A stretch of DNA of 64,000 nucleotides, taken from Sphingomonas sp. IC-56. Its GTDB lineage: Bacteria > Pseudomonadota > Alphaproteobacteria > Sphingomonadales > Sphingomonadaceae. This document shows, piece by piece, positions 26,387 to 35,283 of the stretch (within the stretch, counting starts at the first letter, position 1; each line of letters begins with the position of its first letter). The position numbers and the translations under genes are program-made. The stretch spans positions 44,026 to 108,025 of the forward strand of contig NZ_JAJNDV010000008.1 in the NCBI RefSeq assembly GCF_021043375.1, read 5' to 3'. The notes under the pieces are model-generated. The model was not told the origin of the DNA, did no database searches, and worked only from the letters and a program-made list of their open reading frames with translations.

Positions 26387-26394
26387 GGGATGGT

Positions 26395-26403
26395 ACCTCC
26401 TTA
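26395..26403 (-). promoter_or_regulatory. Perfect Shine-Dalgarno site of argD
   Basis: On the minus strand TAAGGAGGT lies about eight bases before the argD ATG, matching the full anti-Shine-Dalgarno end of 16S rRNA. Ribosome sites this complete are rare in this window and mark the argD start. Confidence 0.85.
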
Positions 26404-26432
26404 AGGAAACGCTGGGGGAAAGCTCCAGAAAC

Positions 26433-26460
26433 GCAAAAGGGCGGCCAACCGGACCGCCCG
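26433..26460 (-). terminator. Terminator after ABC-2 permease gene
   Basis: On the minus strand GGGCGG and CCGCCC (26454-26459 and 26439-26444) pair around a 9-base loop and are followed by TTTT. It ends the permease transcript before argD. Confidence 0.75.
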
Positions 26461-26510
26461 GATCAGGTGTTTACGAGGGGGAGGCGGGCTGCGTCAACCG
26501 CCATCCATCC

Positions 26511-27353
26511 TCAGCTCTTGAGCTTCCACCCCCTGCGGATCAGCGTGTAGCACAGCACCGCCAGCACCAGGTCCAGCCCCAGGATCACTGCCGTGCCCAG
26601 CAGCACCGGCGAGTCCGCCACGCCCAGGAACCCGTAGCGGAAGCCCGAGATGATGTAGAAGAAGGGGTTGGCGTGGCTGATCGCCTGGAAGGTCGGCGCC
26701 AGCCGGTCCACCGAATAGAAGGTGCCCGACAGCAGGGTCAGCGGCGACACGACGAAATTGGTCACCGCCGCGGCATGATCGAACTTTTCCGCCCAGATCG
26801 ACGTCAGCACGCCCATCAGCGCCAGGAACACCGATCCCAGCAGCCCGAACCACAGGATCGCCCACAGATGCGCCGGCGCCACATGCACGCCGGGCCACAG
26901 CGCCATCGCCAGCCACACCGCGCCGCCCACGCAAAATGCCCGCGTGACTGCGCCACCCACCAAAGCCGCCAGCAGCTCGGAGGTCGACAGCGGCGGCATC
27001 AGGTAATCGACGATATTGCCCTGGATCTTGCCCACCAGCAGCGAGAAGCTGGCATTGGCGAACGCGTTGTTGAGCATCCCCATCACGATCAGCCCAGGCG
27101 CGATGAAATCGGCGAAGTGAATCTCGTGACCCTGCAGCGACACCGTGCGCCCGCTGCCGCCCAGCGCCACGGTAAAGATCACCAGAAACATCAGCGTCGT
27201 GACCGCGGGCGCCCAAACAGTCTGGAGCTGCACCTTGAAGAAACGGCGCACCTCCTTCACATAGAGGGTACGCAAGCCTCCCCAGTTGATGTTTCGGATT
27301 ACCGGGACACCCGGCTCGGGAAGCGCTTGGCCGCTTGAAGGCTGGATGGTCAT
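26511..27353 (-). CDS. ABC-2 type transporter permease
   Basis: A 280-residue membrane subunit of an ABC-2 exporter with about six helices. The N-terminal cytoplasmic part (LYVKEVRRFFKVQLQTVWAP) leads to helices such as VTTLMFLVIFTVALGG, and the ABC-2 pattern continues with APGLIVMGMLNNAFAN, LLSGTFYSVDRLAP and NPFFYIISGFRYGFLG. Such permeases export polysaccharide, drugs or lipids, but the substrate is not evident. No ATPase gene is next to it, so its partner must lie elsewhere. The start at 27353 is divergent from gcrA with only 64 bases between the start codons. Confidence 0.88.
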   Translation of the reverse strand: MTIQPSSGQALPEPGVPVIRNINWGGLRTLYVKEVRRFFKVQLQTVWAPAVTTLMFLVIFTVALGGSGRTVSLQGHEIHFADFIAPGLIVMGMLNNAFANASFSLLVGKIQGNIVDYLMPPLSTSELLAALVGGAVTRAFCVGGAVWLAMALWPGVHVAPAHLWAILWFGLLGSVFLALMGVLTSIWAEKFDHAAAVTNFVVSPLTLLSGTFYSVDRLAPTFQAISHANPFFYIISGFRYGFLGVADSPVLLGTAVILGLDLVLAVLCYTLIRRGWKLKS

Positions 27354-27396
27354 GGCGCGTTCGCGTAACTGCTGCCGCCGCCGCCTGCAAGCTGCC

Positions 27397-27401
27397 GACT
27401 C
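27397..27401. promoter_or_regulatory. GANTC methylation site upstream of gcrA
   Basis: GACTC lies 17 bases before the gcrA start. GANTC is the target of the CcrM methyltransferase, and GcrA acts at promoters with methylated GANTC in Caulobacter. One site by chance is plausible, so this is only suggestive of autoregulation. Confidence 0.4.
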
Positions 27402-27417
27402 ACGAGTAAGGAAGACG

Positions 27418-28161
27418 ATGAGCTGGACCGAAGAGCGTATCGAATCGCTGAAGAAGATGTGGGACAAGGGTTCCACCGCCACCCAGATCGCCGAAGAGCT
27501 GGGCGGCGTCAGCCGCAACGCCGTGATCGGCAAGGCGCATCGCCTGGGCCTCCAGTCGCGCCCCAGCCCGGTCAAGCAGAACGAGGCAAAGGCCGCGGCC
27601 GCCCTCATCGCGCTGACGGCAGCCGCCGCCGCGCCCGAGCCCGTACCGGCGCCTGAGGAAGCAGCGCCCCCGCCGCCGGCTCCCAAGCCCGCACCGGCCG
27701 TCGAAGCCGCGCCCGAGCCTGCCCCACGCCCGGTGCGCGCCGCCGCGCCTGCGCCCGAGGTGGAAGCCGAAGCGGACGCACCCCAGGCAGCCGCACCTGA
27801 GCAGCCCGCCCCGCGTCCCGATGGTCCGGTGATGCGCTCGGTCGGTCCTGGCGGCTTCGTGCGCCAGAACCCGGGCGACCAGGCCCCGCCGAGCACGCCC
27901 GCGCCCCCGCGCCGCCTGGTCCCTGCCAAGCCCAGCGACGCGATCGCCGGCAAGACCAGCCTGCTCGACCTCAACGACCGCATCTGCAAATGGCCGCTCG
28001 GCCACCCGGGCGAGCCCGACTTCCACTTCTGCGGCGACAAGGTGAATCCGGGCTTCCCATATTGCGTCGCCCATTGCGGCCACGCCTATCAGGCGCAGCT
28101 CCCCCGCCGTGACCGCCGTCCCGGCCCGCCCCTCCCCTTCGGCGGCGCGCCCCGCCGCTAA
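27418..28161 (+). CDS. gcrA: GcrA cell-cycle regulator
   Basis: GcrA is a sigma70-associated transcription regulator that, with CcrM methylation, drives cell-cycle genes in alphaproteobacteria. The N-terminal DNA-binding domain is MSWTEERIESLKKMWDKGST and continues through GGVSRNAVIGKAHRLGL (to about residue 44). The C-terminal domain has CKWPLGHP, HFCGD and YCVAHCGHAY, the Cys/His pattern that contacts sigma. Between them lies a Pro/Ala-rich linker of over 100 residues, which makes the protein 247 residues against about 173 in Caulobacter. It is followed by a strong terminator. Confidence 0.95.
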   Translation: MSWTEERIESLKKMWDKGSTATQIAEELGGVSRNAVIGKAHRLGLQSRPSPVKQNEAKAAAALIALTAAAAAPEPVPAPEEAAPPPPAPKPAPAVEAAPEPAPRPVRAAAPAPEVEAEADAPQAAAPEQPAPRPDGPVMRSVGPGGFVRQNPGDQAPPSTPAPPRRLVPAKPSDAIAGKTSLLDLNDRICKWPLGHPGEPDFHFCGDKVNPGFPYCVAHCGHAYQAQLPRRDRRPGPPLPFGGAPRR

Positions 28162-28178
28162 GGGATCGAACACGAAAA

Positions 28179-28209
28179 GGCCGCCGGCAAAACCGGCGGC
28201 CTTTTTATT
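28179..28209 (+). terminator. Rho-independent terminator after gcrA
   Basis: GGCCGCCGG and CCGGCGGCC pair perfectly around a CAAAA loop and are followed by TTTTTATTT. It is a textbook intrinsic terminator 17 bases after the gcrA stop. Confidence 0.92.
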
Positions 28210-28217
28210 TGCGCCCT

Positions 28218-28300
28218 CGTCATCCCGGCCTTGAGCCGGGATCCCGCTTCTTCTTTCACCCGCCCGAAACGCGTGACCCCGGCTCAACGCCGGAGTGACG
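28218..28300. repeat. Intergenic palindromic repeat type A, copy 2
   Basis: The first 38 bases are identical to the copy at 20871, and a mirror arm GACCCCGGCTCAACGCCGGA ends near 28300. It lies just after the gcrA terminator and before the convergent outer-membrane protein gene. Confidence 0.8.
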
Positions 28301-28360
28301 GAAAGAAAAGACGGAAGGGCCCCGCCGCAAGCACCACGCTCGCAGCAGAGCCCCCTCGCA

Positions 28361-29188
28361 TCAGAACCGCAGGCTCGCCGTCACGCGCGCGCTGTGCCAG
28401 TCGAACCGGTCGTCGCTGCGACGCATGTCGGTGCCGGCCGGGTTCACCAGCAGGAACGGATTGGTGGTCACCGGCGCGCTGCCCGGGCCAACCGCCACGG
28501 TCGGGCTCTCGTCGTTGACGTTGGTGTAGGTGTAAAGCACGCCGATCGAGAAATTGTCGGCCACACGCTGCTCGATGCCGCCGCCAGCGGTATAGCCCCA
28601 GGCGTTGCGCTTATCGTCGTCCAGCGTGAAGCTGTTCGCCGTGTTGCTGGTCTCGAAGCCACGGTTCACCCGCACCAGCGCCGCACCGCCGGTGATGTAG
28701 GGCAGCGTGTTGCCCATCGCATAGCCGGCGCGCAGGCGGCCCGCCGCGTTCCAGTCGATCTGTCGGGTAAAGGCATAGCGCGCGGGCGTGACGCTGTACG
28801 CGCTGCTCGCGTCGGAGATGTTGGACTTGCCGAACTCGCCGACTGCGCCGACGACGATGTTGCCGAACTGCACGTCATAGCCGACATGGCCGGCATAGCC
28901 GACCCGATCGCTGTCCTGCTTGCACCCGGTCGGAGTGGCACTCACGGCGCGTCCGCCGCAAAAGCCCGGCCCGAAGGCATTCAGGCCTCCCCGAGTGCTC
29001 ACGGTATCGCCGAACGAGCCATCCAGATTGGTGTCGAACTCGATCGGGGCGTCACGGTCGCTGCCCTGAAGGTCGAGCCCCGCGCTGATCCCGACATAGG
29101 GGCCGGTCCAGTCCCGCTCCTGCGCGAAAGCCGGGCCGGCGAGAACAAGAGTGGAAGCGCCGAGGAAAAGCGCGGTTACGCTACGCAT
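28361..29188 (-). CDS. Outer-membrane beta-barrel protein (OmpA-like porin family)
   Basis: A 275-residue outer-membrane protein. The signal peptide LFLGASTLVLAGPAFA is followed by DWTGPYVGISAGLDL, the first strand of the 8-stranded OmpA/Omp25-like barrel family. Later strands include YAGHVGYDVQFGNIVVGAVG, GRLRAGYAMGNTLPYITGGA and GIEQRVADNFSIGVLYTYTN. It ends in VTASLRF, with the C-terminal Phe needed for insertion by the Bam complex. Two cysteines (GFCGG, TGCKQ) may form a loop disulfide. The start at 29188 gives a clean signal; the open frame upstream is not coding. Confidence 0.85.
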   Translation of the reverse strand: MRSVTALFLGASTLVLAGPAFAQERDWTGPYVGISAGLDLQGSDRDAPIEFDTNLDGSFGDTVSTRGGLNAFGPGFCGGRAVSATPTGCKQDSDRVGYAGHVGYDVQFGNIVVGAVGEFGKSNISDASSAYSVTPARYAFTRQIDWNAAGRLRAGYAMGNTLPYITGGAALVRVNRGFETSNTANSFTLDDDKRNAWGYTAGGGIEQRVADNFSIGVLYTYTNVNDESPTVAVGPGSAPVTTNPFLLVNPAGTDMRRSDDRFDWHSARVTASLRF

Positions 29189-29436
29189 GTACAAGGATCC
29201 TGATTTACATGGATTAAGCCCACTCAACGCGCGGCATCCCCCAGGTCTCCCCTCGACACACTTTGTAATACGGAGGCTCCCAGCGCAGCGGGGGAGGAAA
29301 CAGCCGCCGCGCCAGCGGCGGATGACGGAGGGGCGCCGCGCACCGCGCGGACCACGCGAGGAGCCGCCACCACAAGCCCCCCTCAGCCCCACCCCGAATC
29401 TTTGCACCCGGCCCCTGCGTGTACTATGGTTGTTCC

Positions 29437-31416
29437 ATGGCCGAAGACCTGTTTGCCGCACCCGGCGTGCCCTCGGGCACCTATGACGCATCCTCGATCG
29501 AAGTGCTTGAAGGTCTGGAGCCCGTCCGGCGCCGCCCGGGCATGTATATCGGTGGCACGGACGAGCGTGCGCTCCACCATCTCGCCGCCGAAGTGCTCGA
29601 CAATGCGATGGACGAGGCGGTTGCCGGCCATGCCAACCGCATCGAAATCCATCTCGAAGTCGGCAACCGGCTGACCATCGTCGACAATGGCCGCGGCATG
29701 CCAATCGACCCGCATCCCAAATTCCCCGACAAGTCCGCGCTCGAAGTCATCCTGTCGATGCTCCACTCGGGCGGTAAGTTCAGCGGCAAGGCCTATGCCA
29801 CCAGCGGCGGCCTGCACGGCGTCGGCATCAGCGTGGTCAACGCCCTCTCGACCGACACCGTCATCGAAGTCGCGCGCGACCGCCAGCTCTACCGCCAGCG
29901 CTTCAGCCGCGGCCAGACGCTCGGGCCCCTGGAGCATCTCGGCGGCACCCCCAACCGCCGCGGCACGAGCGTCGCGTTCAGCCCGGACGCCGAGATCTTC
30001 GGCCCGGAGCTGATCTTCAAGCCCGCGCGCCTGTACAAGCTCGCCCGCTCCAAGGCGTATCTGTTCGCCGGCGTCGAAATCCGCTGGCGCTGCGATCCCT
30101 CGCTCCTCACCGACGATACGCCGGCCGAAGCGGTGTTCCAGTTCCCCGGCGGCCTGGCCGACCACCTCAAGGAACAGATCGGCACCCGCGAATGCGCCTC
30201 GTCCGAATTCTTCTCCGGGCAGCAGGAGTTCCCTGACGGCCAGGGACGGGTCGAATGGGCGGTCGCTTGGCCGCTGTGGAGCGATGGCTCGTACAGCTGG
30301 TATTGCAACACCATCCCCACCCCCGACGGCGGCACCCATGAACAGGGCCTGCGCCAGGCGCTGGTCCGCAGCATGCGCAGCTTCGGCGACCTGGTCGGCC
30401 AGAAAAAGGCCAAGGACATCACCGCCGATGACGTGATGGTCGGCTCCGAACTGATGCTGTCGCTGTTCATCCGCGAGCCGCAATTTCAGTCGCAGACCAA
30501 GGACCGCCTCACCTCGCCCGACGCCACTGCGCTGGTCGAGAAGGCCGTCCGCGACCATTTCGACCATTTCCTCACCGACAAGATGGAACGCGGCAAGGCG
30601 CTGCTCGGCTATGTGCTGGAGCGCATGGACGACCGCCTGCGCCGCAAGCAGGAGCGCGAGGTCAAGCGCAAGACCGCGACCTCCGGCCGCAAGCTGCGCC
30701 TGCCGGGCAAGCTCACTGACTGCGCCGCCGACAGCCCCGAAGGCACCGAAATGTTCATCGTCGAGGGTGATTCGGCCGGCGGCTCGGCCAAACAGGCGCG
30801 CGACCGCAAGACTCAGGCGATCCTGCCGATCCGCGGCAAGATCCTGAACGTCGCCAGCGCGACGAGTGCGAAGATCGGCGCCAACCAGGAAATCGCCGAC
30901 CTGATCCTGGCACTGGGCTGCGGCACCCGCAAGGACTGCGACCCCAGCCATCTGCGCTATGAGCGCGTCATCATCATGACCGACGCAGACGTCGACGGCG
31001 CGCACATCGCCACGCTGCTGATGACCTTCTTCTTCCAGGAAATGCCCGACCTGGTCCGCCGCGGGCACCTCTACCTCGCCCAGCCGCCGCTCTACCGCCT
31101 GACGGTGGGCTCCAAGTCGCTCTACGCCCGCGACGACGCCCACCGCATCGAGATCGAGAAGACCGCCTTCAAGGGCAAGAAAGTCGAAGTCAGCCGGTTC
31201 AAGGGTCTGGGTGAGATGAACCCCAGCCAGCTTAAGGAAACCACCATGGACCCCAAGACGCGCGGCCTGCTGCGCGTCACCCTGCCCCAGGAATATGAGG
31301 AGCGCGCAGGCGTAAAGGACCTGGTCGACCGCCTGATGGGCAACAACCCAGCCCACCGCTTCGCCTTCATCCAGGAAAACGCCGCAAGACTGGATGAAGA
31401 GGTAATCGACGCCTGA
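29437..31416 (+). CDS. parE: DNA topoisomerase IV subunit B
   Basis: ParE is the ATPase subunit of topoisomerase IV, which decatenates daughter chromosomes. The 659-residue protein has the GHKL ATPase motifs VLDNAMDEAVAG, VDNGRGMP and GGLHGVGISVVNAL, then the TOPRIM motifs FIVEGDSAGGSAKQ and IMTDADVDGAHI. Features like DGGTHEQGLRQAL and its size support ParE over GyrB, which is usually over 800 residues. The ATG at 29437 (MAEDLFAAPG) is preferred to the ATG at 29419. Confidence 0.95.
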   Translation: MAEDLFAAPGVPSGTYDASSIEVLEGLEPVRRRPGMYIGGTDERALHHLAAEVLDNAMDEAVAGHANRIEIHLEVGNRLTIVDNGRGMPIDPHPKFPDKSALEVILSMLHSGGKFSGKAYATSGGLHGVGISVVNALSTDTVIEVARDRQLYRQRFSRGQTLGPLEHLGGTPNRRGTSVAFSPDAEIFGPELIFKPARLYKLARSKAYLFAGVEIRWRCDPSLLTDDTPAEAVFQFPGGLADHLKEQIGTRECASSEFFSGQQEFPDGQGRVEWAVAWPLWSDGSYSWYCNTIPTPDGGTHEQGLRQALVRSMRSFGDLVGQKKAKDITADDVMVGSELMLSLFIREPQFQSQTKDRLTSPDATALVEKAVRDHFDHFLTDKMERGKALLGYVLERMDDRLRRKQEREVKRKTATSGRKLRLPGKLTDCAADSPEGTEMFIVEGDSAGGSAKQARDRKTQAILPIRGKILNVASATSAKIGANQEIADLILALGCGTRKDCDPSHLRYERVIIMTDADVDGAHIATLLMTFFFQEMPDLVRRGHLYLAQPPLYRLTVGSKSLYARDDAHRIEIEKTAFKGKKVEVSRFKGLGEMNPSQLKETTMDPKTRGLLRVTLPQEYEERAGVKDLVDRLMGNNPAHRFAFIQENAARLDEEVIDA

Positions 31417-31504
31417 AATCAGGCTAAGTGATTGACTTAATTACCGTCGTTCCCGCCAGCAGGTGCAGCCATGCAACCATTTTCCGCGTCGACCAGATAG
31501 TCGC

Positions 31505-32296
31505 CTAGGACGCTAGCGCCTCCACCAGGCTCCGCACCTTCTTCTGTCGCCACTGCGGCAACGGCGCCACGAACCAGAAGCCGAAGCGTGCCGCCCTGGG
31601 TTCGCCCACCACCTCCAGCCGCCCCGCTGCAAGATCAGCGCGCGCCAGCAACTCCGGCACCGTCGCACGCCCCAAACCCTGCACCGCCGCCTCGATGGCG
31701 AGCCCGGCATCGGCGACCCGCACCAGCGATGCCTCGTCCTCCGCCAGGCACCCTGCCCACGCGATTGCCGTGTCGATCCCGCCCCCGGGCCGCTGCACGG
31801 TCACCATGCCATCACTCTCGATCGCCTCGCCCTCATGCTCGCCCGGCCCCTCGCCCCAGCGGATCGCCAGGTCGAGATTGGCCTCGGTGAAGTCCAGCGC
31901 CTCGTCGGCAGGGACCAGCATGAAGCGCAGGTCGGGATCGCGCCGGGCAACCTCCGACAGCTTTGGCATCAGCCATTTGGCAGTCAGGTCACGCGGCGCG
32001 GCGATGGTCAGCGACTTGGACGATTGCCCCGCCTGCATCGCGCGAACGGACTCTTCAAACTGGAGGAATCCTGCGCGCAATGCGACCAATCCAGCCTCGG
32101 CCTCGGGCGTCAGTTCCAGCCCCTTGGTGGTGCGCCGGAACAGCACTACACCTAGCGTATCCTCCAGCGCGCGGATCTGCTGCCCGACCGCGGCCGGCGT
32201 CACCGCCAGCTCGTCGGCGGCGCGGGTGAAGGACAGGTGCCGCGCAGCAGCATCGAGCACGCGCAGGCCGTTCAGGGGAAGATGGGTACGCTTCAT
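31505..32296 (-). CDS. LysR-family transcriptional regulator (GcvA-like)
   Basis: A 263-residue LysR-type regulator. The winged helix spans LNGLRVLDAAARHLSFTRAA and ELAVTPAAVGQQIRALEDTL, close to GcvA and AmpR, which control cleavage of glycine or beta-lactamase. The effector domain follows, with DLAIRWGEG typical of the GcvA group; it is shorter than the usual 300 residues. The start at 32296 overlaps the apaG stop by four bases (ATGA), so it is the last gene of metZ-apaG-lysR. The target is unknown. Confidence 0.88.
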   Translation of the reverse strand: MKRTHLPLNGLRVLDAAARHLSFTRAADELAVTPAAVGQQIRALEDTLGVVLFRRTTKGLELTPEAEAGLVALRAGFLQFEESVRAMQAGQSSKSLTIAAPRDLTAKWLMPKLSEVARRDPDLRFMLVPADEALDFTEANLDLAIRWGEGPGEHEGEAIESDGMVTVQRPGGGIDTAIAWAGCLAEDEASLVRVADAGLAIEAAVQGLGRATVPELLARADLAAGRLEVVGEPRAARFGFWFVAPLPQWRQKKVRSLVEALAS

Positions 32297-32694
32297 CCCG
32301 CCACCGCCGGCGCGGTCAGCGCGAATTTCGGGATGGCGACGTCGAACGCCGCACCGTCGGCGGCTATCATGTGGTAGCTTCCCTGCATGTTCCCCGTCGG
32401 CGTCGTAAGCGGACACCCCGAGACATAGTCGAAACTCGCACCCGGTTCGATCACCGGTTGTTCGCCGACGACGCCCTCGCCTTCCACCGTGTGACGCATG
32501 CCGCGTCCATCCGTGATGATCCAGTGCCGAGTCAGCAGCTGGACCGGAGCCGACCCCTCATTCTCGATGCGGATGTGATAGGCCCAGAACCATCGCCCGC
32601 GCGCCGGCTCCGACTGTTCCGGGAGATAGGACGCCGACACCCGCACCATGATGCCACGGGTCTGCGCCTCTTCCGTGAACAGCGCCTTCATCAT
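32293..32694 (-). CDS. apaG: ApaG protein
   Basis: ApaG is a 133-residue all-beta protein with an FN3-like fold, conserved in proteobacteria and linked to metal homeostasis and to phosphate-containing ligands, with an unproven cellular role. The motifs here are VRVSASYLPEQSEP, RWFWAYHIRIENEG, LLTRHWIITDGRG, EGEGVVGEQPVIEPG and MQGSYHMI, all near consensus. It overlaps metZ by four bases at its start and the LysR gene by four at its end, so it is tightly coupled to both. Confidence 0.95.
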   Translation of the reverse strand: MMKALFTEEAQTRGIMVRVSASYLPEQSEPARGRWFWAYHIRIENEGSAPVQLLTRHWIITDGRGMRHTVEGEGVVGEQPVIEPGASFDYVSGCPLTTPTGNMQGSYHMIAADGAAFDVAIPKFALTAPAVAG

Positions 32695-33899
32695 AGCCCG
32701 ACTTGCCGCAACGCCTGATCGAGGTCGGCGATCAGGTCGTCGGCATCCTCCAGCCCCACATTCAGGCGGAGCAGATTCTCGGTGACGCCCATCTCCAGCC
32801 GCTTCTCCTCGGCCAAACCCGAGTGGGTGGTGGAGGAAGGATGCGTCATCAGCGAGCGTGAATCGCCGATGTTGTTGGAGATATCGATCAGCTCCAGCCC
32901 GTCGAGCAAACCATGCGCCTGCGCACGACCACCCTCGACCTCGAACGAGAAGATCGGTCCTGCAGCCGCCATCTGCCGCATGAACAGTGCGTGCTGCGGA
33001 TGGCTGGGCAGTGCCGGGAAGTTCACCTTCGGCACCCGGCCTTCCAGGAAGGTGCCGACCTTTAGCGCGTTCTCGCTCTGCCGGCGGATGCGCAGGTCGA
33101 GCGTCTCCAGCCCCTTGAGCACCACCCAGGCATTGAAGGCGCTGAGCGTCGGCCCGGTGTTGCGGTGGAAGGGCAGCAGCGTATTGTTGATGAAGTCCTC
33201 AGTCCCCGCAACCGCGCCGGCGAGCACGCGGCCCTGCCCGTCCATCATCTTGGTGGCCGAATAGGCGACGATGTCGGCGCCCCATTCCATTGGCCGCTGG
33301 AGCGCAGGCGTGGCGAAGGCATTGTCGACCACCGTCTTGATGCCGCGCGCACGGGCGATGCCGCACACCGCCTCCAGGTCGACCACGTCCATGGTGGGAT
33401 TGGCAGGCGTTTCGAAGAAGAACAGCTTGGTGTTGTCCTGGACTGCGTCCTGGAACTGCTGCGGATCGCGGGCATCGACGATCGTCGCCTGAATCCCAAA
33501 CTTGGGCAGCAGCGTGTCGGTCAGCCAGCGGCACGAGCCAAACGCCGCGCGCCCGGCGACGATGTGATCGCCCTGCTCAAGCTGGCACAGCAACGCCGCC
33601 GTCATCGCCGCCATGCCGGTCGCCATGGAACGGCACGCCTCGGCGCCTTCCAACAAAGCGATGCGCTGCTCCAGCATTTCCACCGTCGGATTCTGGAGCC
33701 GGGAATAGGTCATCCCCTGCTGTTCGCCCGCAAAGCGGGCTGCAGCGTCAGCGGCGCAGTCATAGGCGTAGCCCGAGGTGAGGAACAGCGCCTCGCTGGT
33801 CTCGCCAAACTCGCTGCGTGCGGTGCCGCCTCTGATCGCCTGGGTAGCGGGCTTCCAGTTGCGGGTAATGCTGGGGTCTTGTCCGGTGCGGCGCTTCAT
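32691..33899 (-). CDS. metZ: O-succinylhomoserine sulfhydrylase
   Basis: MetZ joins O-succinylhomoserine and sulfide to give homocysteine in methionine synthesis. The 402-residue PLP enzyme of the Cys/Met metabolism family has TYSRLQNPTVEMLEQRIA, SMATGMAAMTAALL, FFFETPANPTMDVVD and the PLP lysine in YSATKMMDGQGR. The C-terminus SLMTHPSSTTHSGL is typical. It is first in the metZ-apaG-lysR cluster. The 82-base leader was inspected for a SAM riboswitch and none was convincing. Confidence 0.95.
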   Translation of the reverse strand: MKRRTGQDPSITRNWKPATQAIRGGTARSEFGETSEALFLTSGYAYDCAADAAARFAGEQQGMTYSRLQNPTVEMLEQRIALLEGAEACRSMATGMAAMTAALLCQLEQGDHIVAGRAAFGSCRWLTDTLLPKFGIQATIVDARDPQQFQDAVQDNTKLFFFETPANPTMDVVDLEAVCGIARARGIKTVVDNAFATPALQRPMEWGADIVAYSATKMMDGQGRVLAGAVAGTEDFINNTLLPFHRNTGPTLSAFNAWVVLKGLETLDLRIRRQSENALKVGTFLEGRVPKVNFPALPSHPQHALFMRQMAAAGPIFSFEVEGGRAQAHGLLDGLELIDISNNIGDSRSLMTHPSSTTHSGLAEEKRLEMGVTENLLRLNVGLEDADDLIADLDQALRQVGL

Positions 33900-33981
33900 G
33901 TGCCTGCTTTGCCGGGGCGCGCGCCCTTACGTCAACCAAGTCCGGCATGACGCCGGTGAAATGATCGTTTAGTGCGCGGGC

Positions 33982-35280
33982 ATGCTCGATCGCCTCAAGG
34001 CCCTCAGGAACCGCCCGTTTCTCGTTGCCCTGCTGGTCGGGTTAGCCGCACAGTTGCTCTTCACCGTGCATCTCGACCGGCCGAGCCGCATCATGTTCGA
34101 CGAAGTGCATTATGTGCCGGCGGCGCAGGCGCTGCTCGATCTGGCGAGCCCGCGGAACATCGAGCATCCGCTGGTGGGCAAGGAACTGATCGCCGCGGGT
34201 ATTGCGCTATTCGGCGACAATCCCTTTGGCTGGAGAGCCTTTGCCACGGCCGCTGGCACTGGCACCGTACTGGCGGTGTTCGCCTTCCTGTGGCTGCTGA
34301 CTACATCCATGCGCGCGGCGCTGGTCGGCGCGGCGCTTGCGGCACTTAACCAAACGCTGTTCGTCCAGGCACGCACAGGGATGCTGGACGTGTTCCTGGG
34401 CGCGTTCCTGCTCTGGGGGCTGGTGCTGCTGCTCTGGGCGATGCGCGGTACCGCACGGCAGGCCTGGACGCGGTGGACAGGCGCGGCGGTGTTGCTGGGG
34501 CTGGCAACGGGCGTGAAATGGTCGGCAGTGCCCTACATCGCGCTGATCGGCTTGGCATTCCTGGTCATCCGGCTGCGCGATGCGCGGCAGGCACGGCGTT
34601 CGCTGGCATGGGTGCTCGCCGGGCGCGACCAGCCGCACTGGCGAGGGATCGCTACGGTGCCGGGCCTGCTGGTGCTGGGGCTGGTCAGCGTCGCAACCTA
34701 CTTCCTGACCTTCCTGCCTGCCTTTTTCTACACCAATGCGCCGCTCACGCTTGGGGAGCTGATCCCGCTGCAACAGCAGATGTGGGCGCTCCAGACACAG
34801 GTCCTGCCGTCCCACACCTACCAGTCCGACTGGTGGAGCTGGCCGCTGATGCTCCGGCCGATCTGGTATTTTTATGAATGGGATCGCGGTGCCCAGCGCG
34901 GCGTGCTGCTGATCGGCAATCCGGTGGTGATGTGGGGCGGCCTGGCCGCGGTGCTCGCCTGCTTCTGGGCTGGTCTTCGCGAGCGGTCGAACCGCGCGCT
35001 TGCGGTCGCGCTCTTATGGACCGCCTCGGTGGCGATCTACGCCATCATCCCGAAGTCACTGGGCTTCTATTATTATTACCACCTGTCGGGTCTGTTCCTG
35101 TGCCTGGTGATCCCGGTGGCGTTCCTGCACTTGGACCGGGGGCGCGGACGCGGATGGGAGGAATGGTTCCTGGTCGCGGCAGTGGTCGCCTTCGTCTACT
35201 TCTACCCGATCCTGGCCGCGTCACCGCTGAAGGATGCGCAAGGGTTCCAACATTGGATGTGGTTCCCCTCCTGGCGGTAA
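33982..35280 (+). CDS. PMT-family phospholipid-carrier-dependent glycosyltransferase
   Basis: A 432-residue integral membrane glycosyltransferase of the PMT/ArnT (GT-C) class. These enzymes take a sugar from a polyprenyl-phosphate and attach it to protein, lipid A or other acceptors on the outer face of the membrane. The acidic DE pair of the catalytic loop (FDEVHYVPAAQ, residues 40-41) is present, and hydrophobic helices fill the rest (FLWLLTTSMRAALVGAALAA, VPGLLVLGLVSVATYFLTF). WWSWPLMLRPIWYFYEWDRG is a PMT motif region. The acceptor is unknown. It faces a GT2-GtrA fusion whose product could be its sugar donor. Confidence 0.87.
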   Translation: MLDRLKALRNRPFLVALLVGLAAQLLFTVHLDRPSRIMFDEVHYVPAAQALLDLASPRNIEHPLVGKELIAAGIALFGDNPFGWRAFATAAGTGTVLAVFAFLWLLTTSMRAALVGAALAALNQTLFVQARTGMLDVFLGAFLLWGLVLLLWAMRGTARQAWTRWTGAAVLLGLATGVKWSAVPYIALIGLAFLVIRLRDARQARRSLAWVLAGRDQPHWRGIATVPGLLVLGLVSVATYFLTFLPAFFYTNAPLTLGELIPLQQQMWALQTQVLPSHTYQSDWWSWPLMLRPIWYFYEWDRGAQRGVLLIGNPVVMWGGLAAVLACFWAGLRERSNRALAVALLWTASVAIYAIIPKSLGFYYYYHLSGLFLCLVIPVAFLHLDRGRGRGWEEWFLVAAVVAFVYFYPILAASPLKDAQGFQHWMWFPSWR

Positions 35281-35283
35281 GCC

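Noticed and set aside
29383..31356. A 657-codon frame opposite parE.
   Set aside because: ParE motifs on the plus strand are complete; the reverse frame has a His/Gln/Val-rich composition with no known domain.
33900..33981. A possible SAM-II-like riboswitch in the metZ leader, from short stretches such as TTGACGTAA.
   Set aside because: The P1 pairing that defines SAM-II could not be built from the sequence.
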